From NCBI GenBank assembly GCA_000961645.1, contig LADM01000031.1, positions 1 to 52,199 of the forward strand: a stretch of DNA of 52,199 bases, in the 5' to 3' direction. A model generated the notes under the pieces. It saw only the letters and a list, made by a program, of their open reading frames with translations, ran no database searches and was not told where the DNA came from. The stretch comes from Gammaproteobacteria bacterium BRH_c0. GTDB taxonomy: Bacteria > Pseudomonadota > Gammaproteobacteria > Pseudomonadales > Porticoccaceae. The position numbers and the translations under genes were made by a program. Positions 1 to 7,741 of this stretch are shown here, piece after piece. The stretch's first letter is position 1; every line of letters starts with the position of its first letter.

Positions 1-255
1 ATGATGAGTATCGGCGTTGGCGCCGGGACGACTGTCAGTCTCACCCTTGGCGATTTGGTGATGCGCAGCCATATTGGTGTCGGCACCGGCCAGCGCCCGG
101 TGGCGGAGCGTCGTGCTGCCTACGAGCGCGTGACTGCCATGGCGATCAAGCACGGTTTCAGGGTGGATGCGGCGGTGTTCAGTCTCGATGACGCGCCCAA
201 AGCCTGGCAGGCGCAGGCGGGCAGTCCTCACGCCAAGGTGATTGTGAGGCCGTGA
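1..255 (+). CDS. C-terminal fragment of an MDR-superfamily (zinc-type alcohol dehydrogenase/quinone oxidoreductase) protein
   Basis: The reading frame is open from the first base and gives the last 84 residues of a protein that begins before the window; the ATG at position 1 is probably internal. The end has the pattern usual at the C-terminus of medium-chain dehydrogenases: a segment ending in GTGQRP, then a helix with AERRAAYE, then F-LDDAPKAWQAQ and the terminal HAKVIVRP strand. Such enzymes oxidise or reduce alcohols, aldehydes or quinones with NAD(P)(H) in the cytoplasm. The catalytic and zinc residues lie outside the window, so substrate and metal content cannot be judged. Confidence 0.7.
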   Translation: MMSIGVGAGTTVSLTLGDLVMRSHIGVGTGQRPVAERRAAYERVTAMAIKHGFRVDAAVFSLDDAPKAWQAQAGSPHAKVIVRP

Positions 256-450
256 ATCCTGGCAGGAGAGACACTGGCGAACTGGAGATGGTTTCGCTGC
301 CCTGCTTCTCGCGGGAATGCTCGGCGCGCCAAGGCGCCAAGGAAACGCCTGCCCAGACTTTAAGGCTGTGTGCTGGCTGGTTGCTATCGGCGTTGCTTGT
401 GTCTGTAGGATACTGCCAACGTCAATCCGACCTTGATTGGGCTCCTTGAG

Positions 451-702
451 ATGCGATGGCTTTTACTGTTTGCGTGGCTCCCCCTTTTTGCCCTGGCTGA
501 TGGGTCGCACTGTCATGCCATCAAGGATGCGGACAAGAGGCATTATTGTCTCGCTATGGCAAAAAGCCAGGAATCCCGATGTTACTCAATAAAAAATACA
601 GACAGCCGTCATCATTGCCTGGCACAAACCCGCAAGCAAAAAAGCCGCTGCCACAGCATCAGGGGTAATGATGAGCGGAGTCAGTGCCTTGCCAGGTTTT
701 GA
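451..702 (+). CDS. Small secreted protein with three Cys-containing 23-residue repeats
   Basis: 83 residues if it starts at the ATG at 451; a TTG at 433 would add six residues. Residues 1-16 are a hydrophobic signal peptide ending in ALA, predicting export to the periplasm or beyond. The mature part is three copies of a 23-residue unit, with cysteines at 21/33, 44/56 and 67/79, each unit reading roughly C-H/Y-A/S-I-K/R-x-x-D-x-R-x-x-C-L-A. Even Cys number and fixed spacing suggest one disulfide per repeat or a metal site; this is inference. Many proteobacteria carry small proteins of this look, but I know no function. It stands alone, convergent with the phospholipase-like gene 30 bp downstream. 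Confidence 0.65.
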   Translation: MRWLLLFAWLPLFALADGSHCHAIKDADKRHYCLAMAKSQESRCYSIKNTDSRHHCLAQTRKQKSRCHSIRGNDERSQCLARF

Positions 703-732
703 TTCTTCGTTTTCTTGTTCCTGGTACTGGCA

Positions 733-2307
733 CTACAACAGGCTCTCGATGGGCAGGAGCGACATAAACCACACCATGAAACGCTTCCAGGCCGGGCTGT
801 GGGGTTCCTTGTTGTGGCGAATTTCCTCGCCGTCATGCCTTTCCAGCCAGTAAATTTTTCCCTCATCGGTGAGTCGCACCTCATAGGCTTTTTCAGGAAT
901 TTTTTCCAGAAATGTGCTCGCTACCTGTTGCGCAAGCAGCGGACTCTCGATGACAAAACCCAGCTCGGTATTCAGCTTTGCAGAGCGCGGGTCAAAATTG
1001 AAGGAGCCGACGAATACCCGTTCCTGGTCCACGGCAAAGGTCTTGGCATGCAGGCTTGAACCTGAGCTGCCAAAAGGTCCGGCCTTCAAATCCCTGTCAG
1101 GCCCGGGACCCAAACGGCGCATTTCATACAGGCTGATACCTGCAGTCAGCAACTCGCGGCGATGCTTGGCGTAGCCGGAGTGGACAGCGGCCACATCGGT
1201 GGCATCCAGCGAGTTGGTGAGGATGCGGATATCCACACCCTTTTCGCTCAGGTCAACAAACTGCTCTACGCCCCTGTCCGTGGGCACGAAGTAGGGTGAT
1301 ACCAAATCCAGCTGGTGGTTGGTATCGCCGATGGCATCGTTCAACTGGCGGGTAATGAGCGTATGCGAGCGCGCCCGGCCAAGTCCCTTTGATGGCGGGT
1401 CACTCACCATTCTGGTCATGGCCCATTCCAGGTCGAGCTTGCCGGCGAGCAGGTCGCGGATAAAGCGGGAATTTTTCATCGCCTTGACATAATCAGCAGC
1501 GGCGGGATCTTTCGTTACCAGTGATGCGGCGCGGGCCAGTTGCGCGAGTTGCTCAGGATTGGCCGCAGGCACAATCAGCTTCAGGGGGTAGGACGAGGCA
1601 CTTTGCCAGTACAGATCAAAATCACTCGAGACATCATTGACCACCGGACCCACGGCCAGTACGTCGAGGTCAGTAAACAGCACACCATCGCTGGCGCCAA
1701 AATATTCATCGCCGATATTGCGCCCGCCAATGATGGTGGTGAGGTTGTCGGCGGTCCACGACTTGTTGTGCATGCGCCGGTTGGCGCGCGAGAAATCGGT
1801 GATAAAGCCGACCAGACGGGGGCTGCGCACCAGAAAAGGATTGAATAGGCGCACCTCGATATTGGCGTGGCTGTCGAGTATCGCCAGGGTTTCATCAAGC
1901 CCCGAGGTATTGTTGTCATCCAGCAATAACCTGACCCTCACGCCCCGATCGGCTGCGGAATGGAGTGTTTCAAACAGCAGGGTGCCGGTGAGGTCGTTGC
2001 GCCAGATGTAGTACTGGATGTCGAGCGTGCGCTCAGCCGCCCTCGCCAGCAGCACGCGCGCGGCAAAGGCATCGTGAGCGTTGAGCAGGGGATGAATGCC
2101 GGATTTGCCTTCATGGAGGGCAACCAGAGGCGCAATGCCCTTGCCGAGTTTGGTTTGACTGGCCTCGGCCTCCGTGATGGCCAGGGAGTGTTGCCGACCT
2201 TCAAGCGATGGCAGGTTGGCGCAGCCTGCCAGCAGCATGGCCAGCAGGCAGAGGGTGAGCAGTGTTTTACTGGTGGGCTGGTTCAGTGCCTGCTGTGCTC
2301 TCAGCAT
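733..2307 (-). CDS. Phospholipase D/cardiolipin synthase-like lipoprotein (YmdC/ClsC type)
   Basis: 524 residues. An N-terminal hydrophobic stretch ends in a lipobox (LLAGC, Cys29), so the protein should be lipid-anchored in the envelope. Two HKD motifs define the PLD fold: H180-x-K182 followed by D and GGRN, and H420-x-K422 followed by D and GSFNFD. Enzymes of this family transfer phosphatidyl groups; E. coli ClsC makes cardiolipin from phosphatidylglycerol and phosphatidylethanolamine. Length is slightly above E. coli ClsC. The partner protein YmdB is not adjacent. A phospholipase or other phosphodiesterase role is equally possible on sequence alone. It is transcribed towards the small Cys-repeat gene and divergently from the oxidase-subunit cluster. 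Confidence 0.85.
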   Translation of the reverse strand: MLRAQQALNQPTSKTLLTLCLLAMLLAGCANLPSLEGRQHSLAITEAEASQTKLGKGIAPLVALHEGKSGIHPLLNAHDAFAARVLLARAAERTLDIQYYIWRNDLTGTLLFETLHSAADRGVRVRLLLDDNNTSGLDETLAILDSHANIEVRLFNPFLVRSPRLVGFITDFSRANRRMHNKSWTADNLTTIIGGRNIGDEYFGASDGVLFTDLDVLAVGPVVNDVSSDFDLYWQSASSYPLKLIVPAANPEQLAQLARAASLVTKDPAAADYVKAMKNSRFIRDLLAGKLDLEWAMTRMVSDPPSKGLGRARSHTLITRQLNDAIGDTNHQLDLVSPYFVPTDRGVEQFVDLSEKGVDIRILTNSLDATDVAAVHSGYAKHRRELLTAGISLYEMRRLGPGPDRDLKAGPFGSSGSSLHAKTFAVDQERVFVGSFNFDPRSAKLNTELGFVIESPLLAQQVASTFLEKIPEKAYEVRLTDEGKIYWLERHDGEEIRHNKEPHSPAWKRFMVWFMSLLPIESLL

Positions 2308-2347
2308 GGATTATCCTGTCGTTATGTGCCGGTGATTCCAAAAGCCC

Positions 2348-2396
2348 CATGATACCTGTAAGTCACATGATACCTGTAAGCCCCATGATACCTGTA
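2348..2396. repeat. Three direct repeats with an 18-bp period
   Basis: The 13-base core CATGATACCTGTA begins at 2348, 2366 and 2384, exactly 18 bp apart, with AAG... between copies. The repeats lie 40-90 bp upstream of the phospholipase-like gene on its promoter side. The rest of the gene-free stretch 2308-2687 shows no further gene. The regular spacing could be a regulator-binding array or simply a small tandem duplication. Confidence 0.75.
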
Positions 2397-2687
2397 TCTG
2401 CAGCAGCGAGGTGATCATGCCTGTCAAAGCTGCGCCCGGGCGATCAGGTTGAGGCTGACAGTGTTGCGCTCAGTGACAGCTTTGATACCTTGTTGGGGAA
2501 ATAATTCGCAGCAGGACCCCCGCGGCTGGTGTGGCTCCGCTCTCCGTGTCAGAGATAGATCCAAGAAATCCCGGTCCGGTGGTGGACAGTGTTTGCCTCG
2601 ACGGGCAATAATACAGTTGTCTTGCCGGGTGGGGCCGTCAGTGGATGGATCCCGAAATACGCCATAAAAATAACGTGGAATACACTC

Positions 2688-3377
2688 ATGAATAAAACAG
2701 CCCAATATATGTGCCTCTGGAGCGCCGCCGTGATGGGCCTGCTCGTTACCGTCGGCTGGTGGCCGGTGGCCCAGTTTGTCCCGCCTCCGTCTCCGAGCCT
2801 GAGTGCTGAGCAAATTGCTGAAATGTTCTCCACCAATACTTTTGGTATTCGCACCGGCATGTTGCTGATGCTGGCGGGCGTCGGCTTCTTTATGCCCTTT
2901 ATTGCGCTGATTTCGGCCCAGATGCGCCGCATGGAGCATACCCCGCCGGTACTTGCCTATACCCAGCTGCTGGGTGGTTCCATGAGCGTGATGATCATTA
3001 TCGTCCCCATCATCCTGTGGACCACGGCGGCCTTCCGCCCCGAGCGCAATCCCGAGATCACCCAGATGCTCAACGATGCGGCCTGGCTGCTTGTCGCCAT
3101 GGCATTTGCCCCGGGCATCATGCAGAACCTGACGATTGGCCTGGCAGTACTGTGGGACAAGAGCGCCAAGCGGGTTTTCCCGCGCTGGGTCGCCTATGTC
3201 AATTTCTGGATGGCGCTGGGTTTTCTGCCTGCCGGTTTGATGACCTATTTCAAGGTCGGCCCCTTTGCCTGGGATGGCCTGCTGGCTTTCTGGCTGCCAC
3301 TCGCAGCGTTTGCCATTTGGTTCAATGTGATGTTCATCGCCTTGCAGAAGGCGATCAAGGAACAGCACGAAGCCTGA
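2688..3377 (+). CDS. Multi-pass membrane protein linked to oxidase subunits III/IV
   Basis: 229 residues from the ATG at 2688; the open frame extends upstream, but that segment is not membrane-like. I see about six hydrophobic segments (near residues 8-28, 55-80, 95-115, 130-155, 165-190 and 198-222). No known catalytic motif is visible. It is followed 13 bp later by a subunit III-like gene and then a subunit IV-like gene, all in the same direction, so the three likely form one operon and perhaps one membrane complex. I do not recognise the family by name. Charged residues are few and lie in loops, as expected for an integral protein. Confidence 0.7.
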   Translation: MNKTAQYMCLWSAAVMGLLVTVGWWPVAQFVPPPSPSLSAEQIAEMFSTNTFGIRTGMLLMLAGVGFFMPFIALISAQMRRMEHTPPVLAYTQLLGGSMSVMIIIVPIILWTTAAFRPERNPEITQMLNDAAWLLVAMAFAPGIMQNLTIGLAVLWDKSAKRVFPRWVAYVNFWMALGFLPAGLMTYFKVGPFAWDGLLAFWLPLAAFAIWFNVMFIALQKAIKEQHEA

Positions 3378-3390
3378 CAGGAGTATTTTG

Positions 3391-3996
3391 ATGTCTGGTG
3401 CTGAGATAACCGCTGACGCCCCCATGAGCCGCACCCGTGCCGAACGGCATATGCCCGGCGAGGAGGGCGTGTGGGTGTTTATCATGGGAGACATGACAGT
3501 CTTTGCGCTGTTCTTCCTGGTCTTTGCCTGGTACAGCGGCCAGGCGCCGGAGCTGTTTGCCGCGTCACAGGCCACCCTCAACGCCGGTTACGGGCTGTTC
3601 AACACCTGCCTGCTGCTGACCAGTTCGTGGTTTGTGGTGCTGGCGATGAATGCCGTGCGTCACCGTCTCGATCGCCAGGCTGCAGTGCTGTTTGTACTGG
3701 CAGCCTGCTGCGGCCTGGGGTTTTCGGTTATCAAGGTGCTGGAGTACGGCGAGAAGATCGGTGCAGGCCTGGTTCCGGTCACCAACGATTTCTACATGTT
3801 CTATTACATCCTCACCGGATTGCATTTTGTGCATGTGGTTATCGGCATGATCGTGGTGCTGTTTATGGCGCTGCGGGCGTGGCGCGGGGTTAACCTGCGC
3901 ACCCATCTGTCATTCCTCGAGGGCGGTGCCAGTTACTGGCATATGGTCGATCTGCTGTGGATCGTGCTGTTCCCCTTGATCTATTTGATGAAGTAA
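3391..3996 (+). CDS. Heme-copper oxidase subunit III-like protein (NorE/CoxC family)
   Basis: 201 residues, starting at the ATG at 3391 with a CAGGAG ribosome site just upstream; the TTG one codon earlier is not needed. Five hydrophobic helices are visible. Family landmarks are an early GDMTVFALFF segment, LEYGEK in the middle, TGLHFVHV, and SYWHMVDLLWIVLFPLIYL at the end. Subunit III stabilises the catalytic subunit I of cytochrome oxidases and NorE accompanies nitric oxide reductases, but neither subunit I nor II is near. The protein may serve an oxidase encoded elsewhere or a different complex. Confidence 0.85.
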   Translation: MSGAEITADAPMSRTRAERHMPGEEGVWVFIMGDMTVFALFFLVFAWYSGQAPELFAASQATLNAGYGLFNTCLLLTSSWFVVLAMNAVRHRLDRQAAVLFVLAACCGLGFSVIKVLEYGEKIGAGLVPVTNDFYMFYYILTGLHFVHVVIGMIVVLFMALRAWRGVNLRTHLSFLEGGASYWHMVDLLWIVLFPLIYLMK

Positions 3997-4000
3997 TCCT

Positions 4001-4276
4001 ATGCGTCAGGTTGTCAGTCATTACACCACCTGGATCTGGCTGTTGCTGGTCGCCCTTACCACCATGTCGTGGGAAGTGGGCGACGGTCAGGCCACCGGCA
4101 TCAGTGTCTCCATGGTTACCCCTGTGCTGTTGCTGGTGGCCTTTTTCAAGGTGCGCATGGTGGGCATGCATTTTATGGAGCTGAAAACGGCACCATTGCC
4201 TCTGCGCGTACTGTTCGAGGCCTGGGTTGTTGTCACTTGCGGCACGCTGCTGCTGATTTATTTCCAGGTTATCTGA
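4001..4276 (+). CDS. Cytochrome c oxidase subunit IV/NorF-like small membrane protein
   Basis: 91 residues with three hydrophobic segments (about 10-25, 33-50 and 68-90), the pattern of the prokaryotic subunit IV family. The conserved core FFKVRMVGMHFMELK in the middle loop is characteristic of NorF-like proteins. It begins 4 bp after the subunit III-like gene, so translation is probably coupled. The role is assumed to be structural; no redox centre is present. Confidence 0.8.
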   Translation: MRQVVSHYTTWIWLLLVALTTMSWEVGDGQATGISVSMVTPVLLLVAFFKVRMVGMHFMELKTAPLPLRVLFEAWVVVTCGTLLLIYFQVI

Positions 4277-4307
4277 CTTTCCCCCCGGGTCTGTATGGCG
4301 TTGGCGG

Positions 4308-4330
4308 TTGTCCACAGTATCTGTGGATAA
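4308..4330. other. Inverted repeat made of two DnaA-box-like sequences
   Basis: Two facing 10-base arms separated by TAT: 4308-4317 contains TTGTCCACA and 4321-4330 contains TGTGGATAA. The second is a perfect match to the DnaA box TTATCCACA read on the other strand; the first differs by one base. The arms pair except for one position, so this could also be an RNA hairpin at the end of the oxidase-subunit operon, but no U-tract follows. Confidence 0.5.
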
Positions 4331-4476
4331 GTCTGTGGCTGTTGTGTGGGCGGAGGGTAGATAGTCCACCTGAGCCCCCGTAGCCTGCGGGGTTGGCCGC
4401 AGTGCCTGATAAATAACCAGCTGCGGCCAGTCAGTGTTTGATGGCCGACCTTTCCCTGTCTGCGGAGAAAATAATA

Positions 4477-5808
4477 ATGAGTGAAGAAGCCCGATTGACC
4501 ACATTTATCGAAGGCTGTGTGGGCGGCAAGGTGGTATCCCTCGAACGCCAGCCCCGCTGGCGCAAGGCTTGGTATTGCCAGGTGGAGCGCGATGGCGGGC
4601 TTGTCCCCCTCTATATCCGCGGTGACAAGCAGCTCGATGCCGAGCCCTATCCAGGGCTGGGGCGTGAAGCCCGTATTCTGCAAATCCTCGAAGCCCATGG
4701 CTTGCCTGTGCCCCATGTCTACGGGGTGTGCCAGGACCCTGAGGCCATCGTTATGGACCGGGTACCCGGTGAGCGGGATGTCAGTTTTGCCGCCAGTGAT
4801 GAAGAGCGCAGGACCATCGCTTTCCAATATATTGACGTCATGGCGAAGATGCACAGTCTCGATACTGCCGACTTCGAGGCCATGGGGATTGCACTGCCGT
4901 CCGGCCCCGAGGCCCTTGCCCTGGCCTATGTGGATGCCAATCAGCCACTGTTTGACCGCACCCGCCGCGGTCCGGAACCGATGCTGGAGTTCGTCCTCAA
5001 ATGGCTGCGCCGCAATGCTCCGCAGGACCGTAGCGAGGCGCGCTTTATTCATGGCGACGCCGGCCAGTTCCTGTTTGACCAGGGCAATCTCACCTGCATC
5101 CACGATTTTGAGGCCTCCCATATCGGCGACCCGTTGGCGGATCTCGCCTCCCTGCGGGTGCGCAATCCCACCGAGCCGCTGGGTGCTGATGTCAACGAAC
5201 TGTTGCGCCACTACCAGGCAATCACAGGTCGCAAGATCGACTCCTGGGCGCTTAGTTATCACACCGCCGCATTTATGGTGACGGCGGTGATGGCACTGGC
5301 CGGGCCGATGAAAGACCCTGATACGCCATTACAGGGCGAATACCTGATCTGGGATATCACCTGCAAGCGAGCCATGCTGTGGGCCATGGCAGAGTGCATG
5401 GGTGTCACCATCCAGCGCTGCCAGGCGCCTCCGCCACAGGGCTCCTATCAGGACTTGATCGTGCGGGTACTGGAGCAGGGTATTCATCGCCTGGAAGCGG
5501 CCAGCGCCGCTGATCAGCGCGAAAAACAGTCGGCCCTGATGTTGCTGGAGTGGCTGAAAAACAGCGCCAGTTTCGGCGCAGAGCTGGAGCAGCGAGACAC
5601 GGCCATGCTTGAACAACTGCTGGGTGAAACACCACTTCAAGGAGTGGATAGGGAAGCCCAGCTGGAACAATTCGTCCTCAAGTCCGGACCAGAACAGGAT
5701 ATCGCCCTGCTCAACTATTTTGCCGCACAGATTGAAGCGCAGGTGCTGATTGCCAGCTCACTGGGCGAGCGGTTGGAAGGCTATGCACTGCCGCGGGTGG
5801 AGTTGTAA
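4477..5808 (+). CDS. APH-fold phosphotransferase family protein
   Basis: 443 residues from the ATG at 4477, chosen because a GGAG site lies about 10 bases upstream; the frame continues to TTG at 4438. The protein-kinase-like fold of aminoglycoside/choline phosphotransferases is shown by the Brenner-type motif H192-G-D194 and the metal-binding D210-F-E212 followed by HIGDPLADLA. The usual Asn after HGD is not at its normal place. A helical tail of about 180 residues follows the kinase core. Many environmental bacteria have such enzymes of unknown substrate, so antibiotic resistance should not be assumed. It is a single-gene unit, ended by the hairpin at 5844. Confidence 0.8.
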   Translation: MSEEARLTTFIEGCVGGKVVSLERQPRWRKAWYCQVERDGGLVPLYIRGDKQLDAEPYPGLGREARILQILEAHGLPVPHVYGVCQDPEAIVMDRVPGERDVSFAASDEERRTIAFQYIDVMAKMHSLDTADFEAMGIALPSGPEALALAYVDANQPLFDRTRRGPEPMLEFVLKWLRRNAPQDRSEARFIHGDAGQFLFDQGNLTCIHDFEASHIGDPLADLASLRVRNPTEPLGADVNELLRHYQAITGRKIDSWALSYHTAAFMVTAVMALAGPMKDPDTPLQGEYLIWDITCKRAMLWAMAECMGVTIQRCQAPPPQGSYQDLIVRVLEQGIHRLEAASAADQREKQSALMLLEWLKNSASFGAELEQRDTAMLEQLLGETPLQGVDREAQLEQFVLKSGPEQDIALLNYFAAQIEAQVLIASSLGERLEGYALPRVEL

Positions 5809-5843
5809 GCCATAGCCAGTCTGTTTCGTTACCCCCAGTAAAA

Positions 5844-5871
5844 AACAATGCCCACATCAGTGGGCATTGTT
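5844..5871. terminator. Intrinsic terminator after the phosphotransferase gene
   Basis: A perfect 11-bp stem (AACAATGCCCA with its complement) around a 6-base loop, 36 bp after the stop codon. It is preceded by an A-run and followed by a T-rich stretch, so it may act in both directions. Between here and the MITE at 6133 I see no gene. Confidence 0.8.
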
Positions 5872-6132
5872 ATATTTTGCGAGGGTTTTGACTATTTGTT
5901 AGGGCCCTTTTCTCGGGCTTAAGTCAAATAGCTGCCGCGAAGGTCATGGGATAAATCGACAGGGCTGCTATCACGCCTGTGTGCCTCTCTGAGAAAATAA
6001 ATAATGCTGAAAGTCACACTTATCCCTGGATACAAAAGAGCAGTAGGCCATTAACTCCGATATCGTTTTTAAGCGCTTAAGTTAGCTACTGTGCAGGGCA
6101 GTTAACCTGACCCTGCCTTTAGATCCGAGACT

Positions 6133-6404
6133 CTAGGGCCTGTTAACACTATTTGTATTATCGGCGTTGTGCCTAAAAAAGCGCCAATCGAGACGCGACG
6201 AGCGTAGTTTGGTTATTCCAAATGAGTGAGGAGCAACGACGAGTGGCGCTTTTTTAGGCGCAACCCGCAGGGCTGGGGCCATTTTCCCGCCCAGCTTCGT
6301 TGTCAGTCGTTCACATAGGCCCACTATGCTTCTCTCCCTCCGCCTCTCTGGCCGATAAAATGGCCTCCAGCGACGATGATGCAAATAGTGTTAACAGGCC
6401 CTAG
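6133..6404. mobile_element. MITE, 272 bp, with 23-bp terminal inverted repeats and CTAG target duplication
   Basis: The ends are exact inverted copies over 23 bp (6133-6155 and 6382-6404). The outermost CTAG is itself a palindrome and is best read as the duplicated target, leaving a 264-bp element that starts GGCCTGTTAACAC. A second perfect 16-bp inverted pair lies inside (6171-6186 with 6244-6259). No transposase is encoded; the 83-codon open frame across it is an artefact. CTAG fits the YTAR target of IS5-family transposases, which suggests the helper (inference). The right end lies 5 bp beyond the mcrC stop codon. Confidence 0.85.
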
Positions 6405-6409
6405 TACCT

Positions 6410-7741
6410 TCAAGCCTTGAATATTTCCTTGTCCAGCAATGGGTCAGGTAATTTTAAAGGGCAGAATGATGGCGAATCATCAAAAAGGTCAAAAGGTACA
6501 ATCCACAAGCTATGCCGGGCAGAGAAGCGGAACTCTTCTTGTATCGGCTCGGAAAACGAATCGGTCATTGGATAAATAAGCAATAAGTCACCGTTTCTCT
6601 CTCCAAGATATTTCTCTGCATAAGCAAACATCTGGTAAAAGTCACTTTGGGCGAGTCCGTATTTTGCCTTGCCGTTGTTTTTGGAGTCATCCAGCAGCTT
6701 CCATTTGGTGTCCAGTATCCAAAGCGGTACTCCGTTACTTGCGATAGTCAGGTCAGGCTTCAGACGAAACCATTCTTTTCCCTGGTGGGAGACCAGAGTC
6801 TTGCCCTGAACCTGCTTGCTGAGGTGAAACGATGGGATCAGCCATCGCGGCGAAATGTCGGCAACGTAGCTCTCGAATACAGCTTCCATGGGAAACAGCA
6901 GTGACATGGCATTAGCGCCGCCATGCATGCTGAGCGGCGACATACCCTCCAGTATGAGTCTGGCCCAGCTTAGCGCCGGCTTGTAATAGTCCATGCCTCG
7001 GTCCAGCCGAGTAGCTGCGAAGTCTGCTTTGATGTCCCAGCTTTGCGGAACGTCATTAAAGGCAAACAGTAGCTCGCGGCATAGTCGTTGATTCTCTACA
7101 ACCCTGGTGTGACTCAGAATTTTTTTTAATGCACTGTGCAAAAGACGATTGATGGGACGATCCGTGAAGAACTCGTCAAACTCCACGTAAAAACGTTGTG
7201 GATGGACAAGGTTGTGTTTGATCTGTTCACCGGCGAGCAGTTTCCCACGCAGAAACAGTAAATTATCTCGACGCTGCAAGTAGTCACTCCGCAGGCCCCT
7301 TTTCACCACAGTGTTTACACTGGTGAGAAACTGGCGAACAAACACCTCGAAAAGCGGTAGTTTGCGGGCTGCTATCTGAGCGTCGGTAGTCGCGATATGG
7401 CGAAAGCCATTGAGATGGCAAAGCATCTTCAGTAGTACCGAGCGCGCCAGGGCAACGCGCTCCTCGCTATCTGCTAGGGCTCTACCCAATTTCGGCAAGA
7501 CTTCAATCTGCAAGCCACTTGGGGTGTGTATTACCCCTGCATAGTTCAAAACCTGCAGGGCTCTGCCACCCCCTCGCAATGCGGGTTTCATAAATGGGGT
7601 TGTGGTAGCAACATCGCTCACCTGCCCCAGGCAGAGGCGCTCCAGATAGTCAAAATCCCGCTGCGGTATACATCGGCACCGTTCACCCTCCAGTCGGCTG
7701 CTGAGATAATCGTACTCGTGAAGGGTGATAGGCTGGCTCAC
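6410..7741 (-). CDS. mcrC: McrC, nuclease subunit of a McrBC modification-dependent restriction system
   Basis: 443 residues, starting at a GTG whose GTGA overlaps the mcrB stop codon. The C-terminal nuclease core is visible as P-D330, then D344-T-K346 in a beta hairpin, followed by a Q-containing helix (SDFYQMFAYAEKY): the PD-(D/E)xK arrangement. The N-terminal half is the McrB-contacting domain, with GLQIEVLPK typical of McrC. In the known system McrC docks on the McrB hexamer, stimulates GTP hydrolysis and cleaves DNA with modified cytosines. The gene is second in a two-gene operon and ends against the MITE, whose hairpins could end its transcript. Confidence 0.93.
   Translation of the reverse strand: MSQPITLHEYDYLSSRLEGERCRCIPQRDFDYLERLCLGQVSDVATTTPFMKPALRGGGRALQVLNYAGVIHTPSGLQIEVLPKLGRALADSEERVALARSVLLKMLCHLNGFRHIATTDAQIAARKLPLFEVFVRQFLTSVNTVVKRGLRSDYLQRRDNLLFLRGKLLAGEQIKHNLVHPQRFYVEFDEFFTDRPINRLLHSALKKILSHTRVVENQRLCRELLFAFNDVPQSWDIKADFAATRLDRGMDYYKPALSWARLILEGMSPLSMHGGANAMSLLFPMEAVFESYVADISPRWLIPSFHLSKQVQGKTLVSHQGKEWFRLKPDLTIASNGVPLWILDTKWKLLDDSKNNGKAKYGLAQSDFYQMFAYAEKYLGERNGDLLLIYPMTDSFSEPIQEEFRFSARHSLWIVPFDLFDDSPSFCPLKLPDPLLDKEIFKA

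Noticed and set aside
252-449. 65-codon plus-strand frame after the MDR fragment
   Set aside because: It overlaps the stop of the first gene and has no ribosome site or recognisable sequence.
2424-3581. 385-codon minus-strand open frame
   Set aside because: It lies opposite the membrane-protein and subunit III genes, and its translation is His/Gln/Gly-rich without any family motif; a shadow of GC-rich coding DNA.
6133-6384. 83-codon open frame within the MITE
   Set aside because: It crosses the inverted repeats and has no protein-like features.
5809-6409. Third att copy marking the far end of an older island
   Set aside because: I looked for the tRNA-Leu 3' end sequence here and found none.
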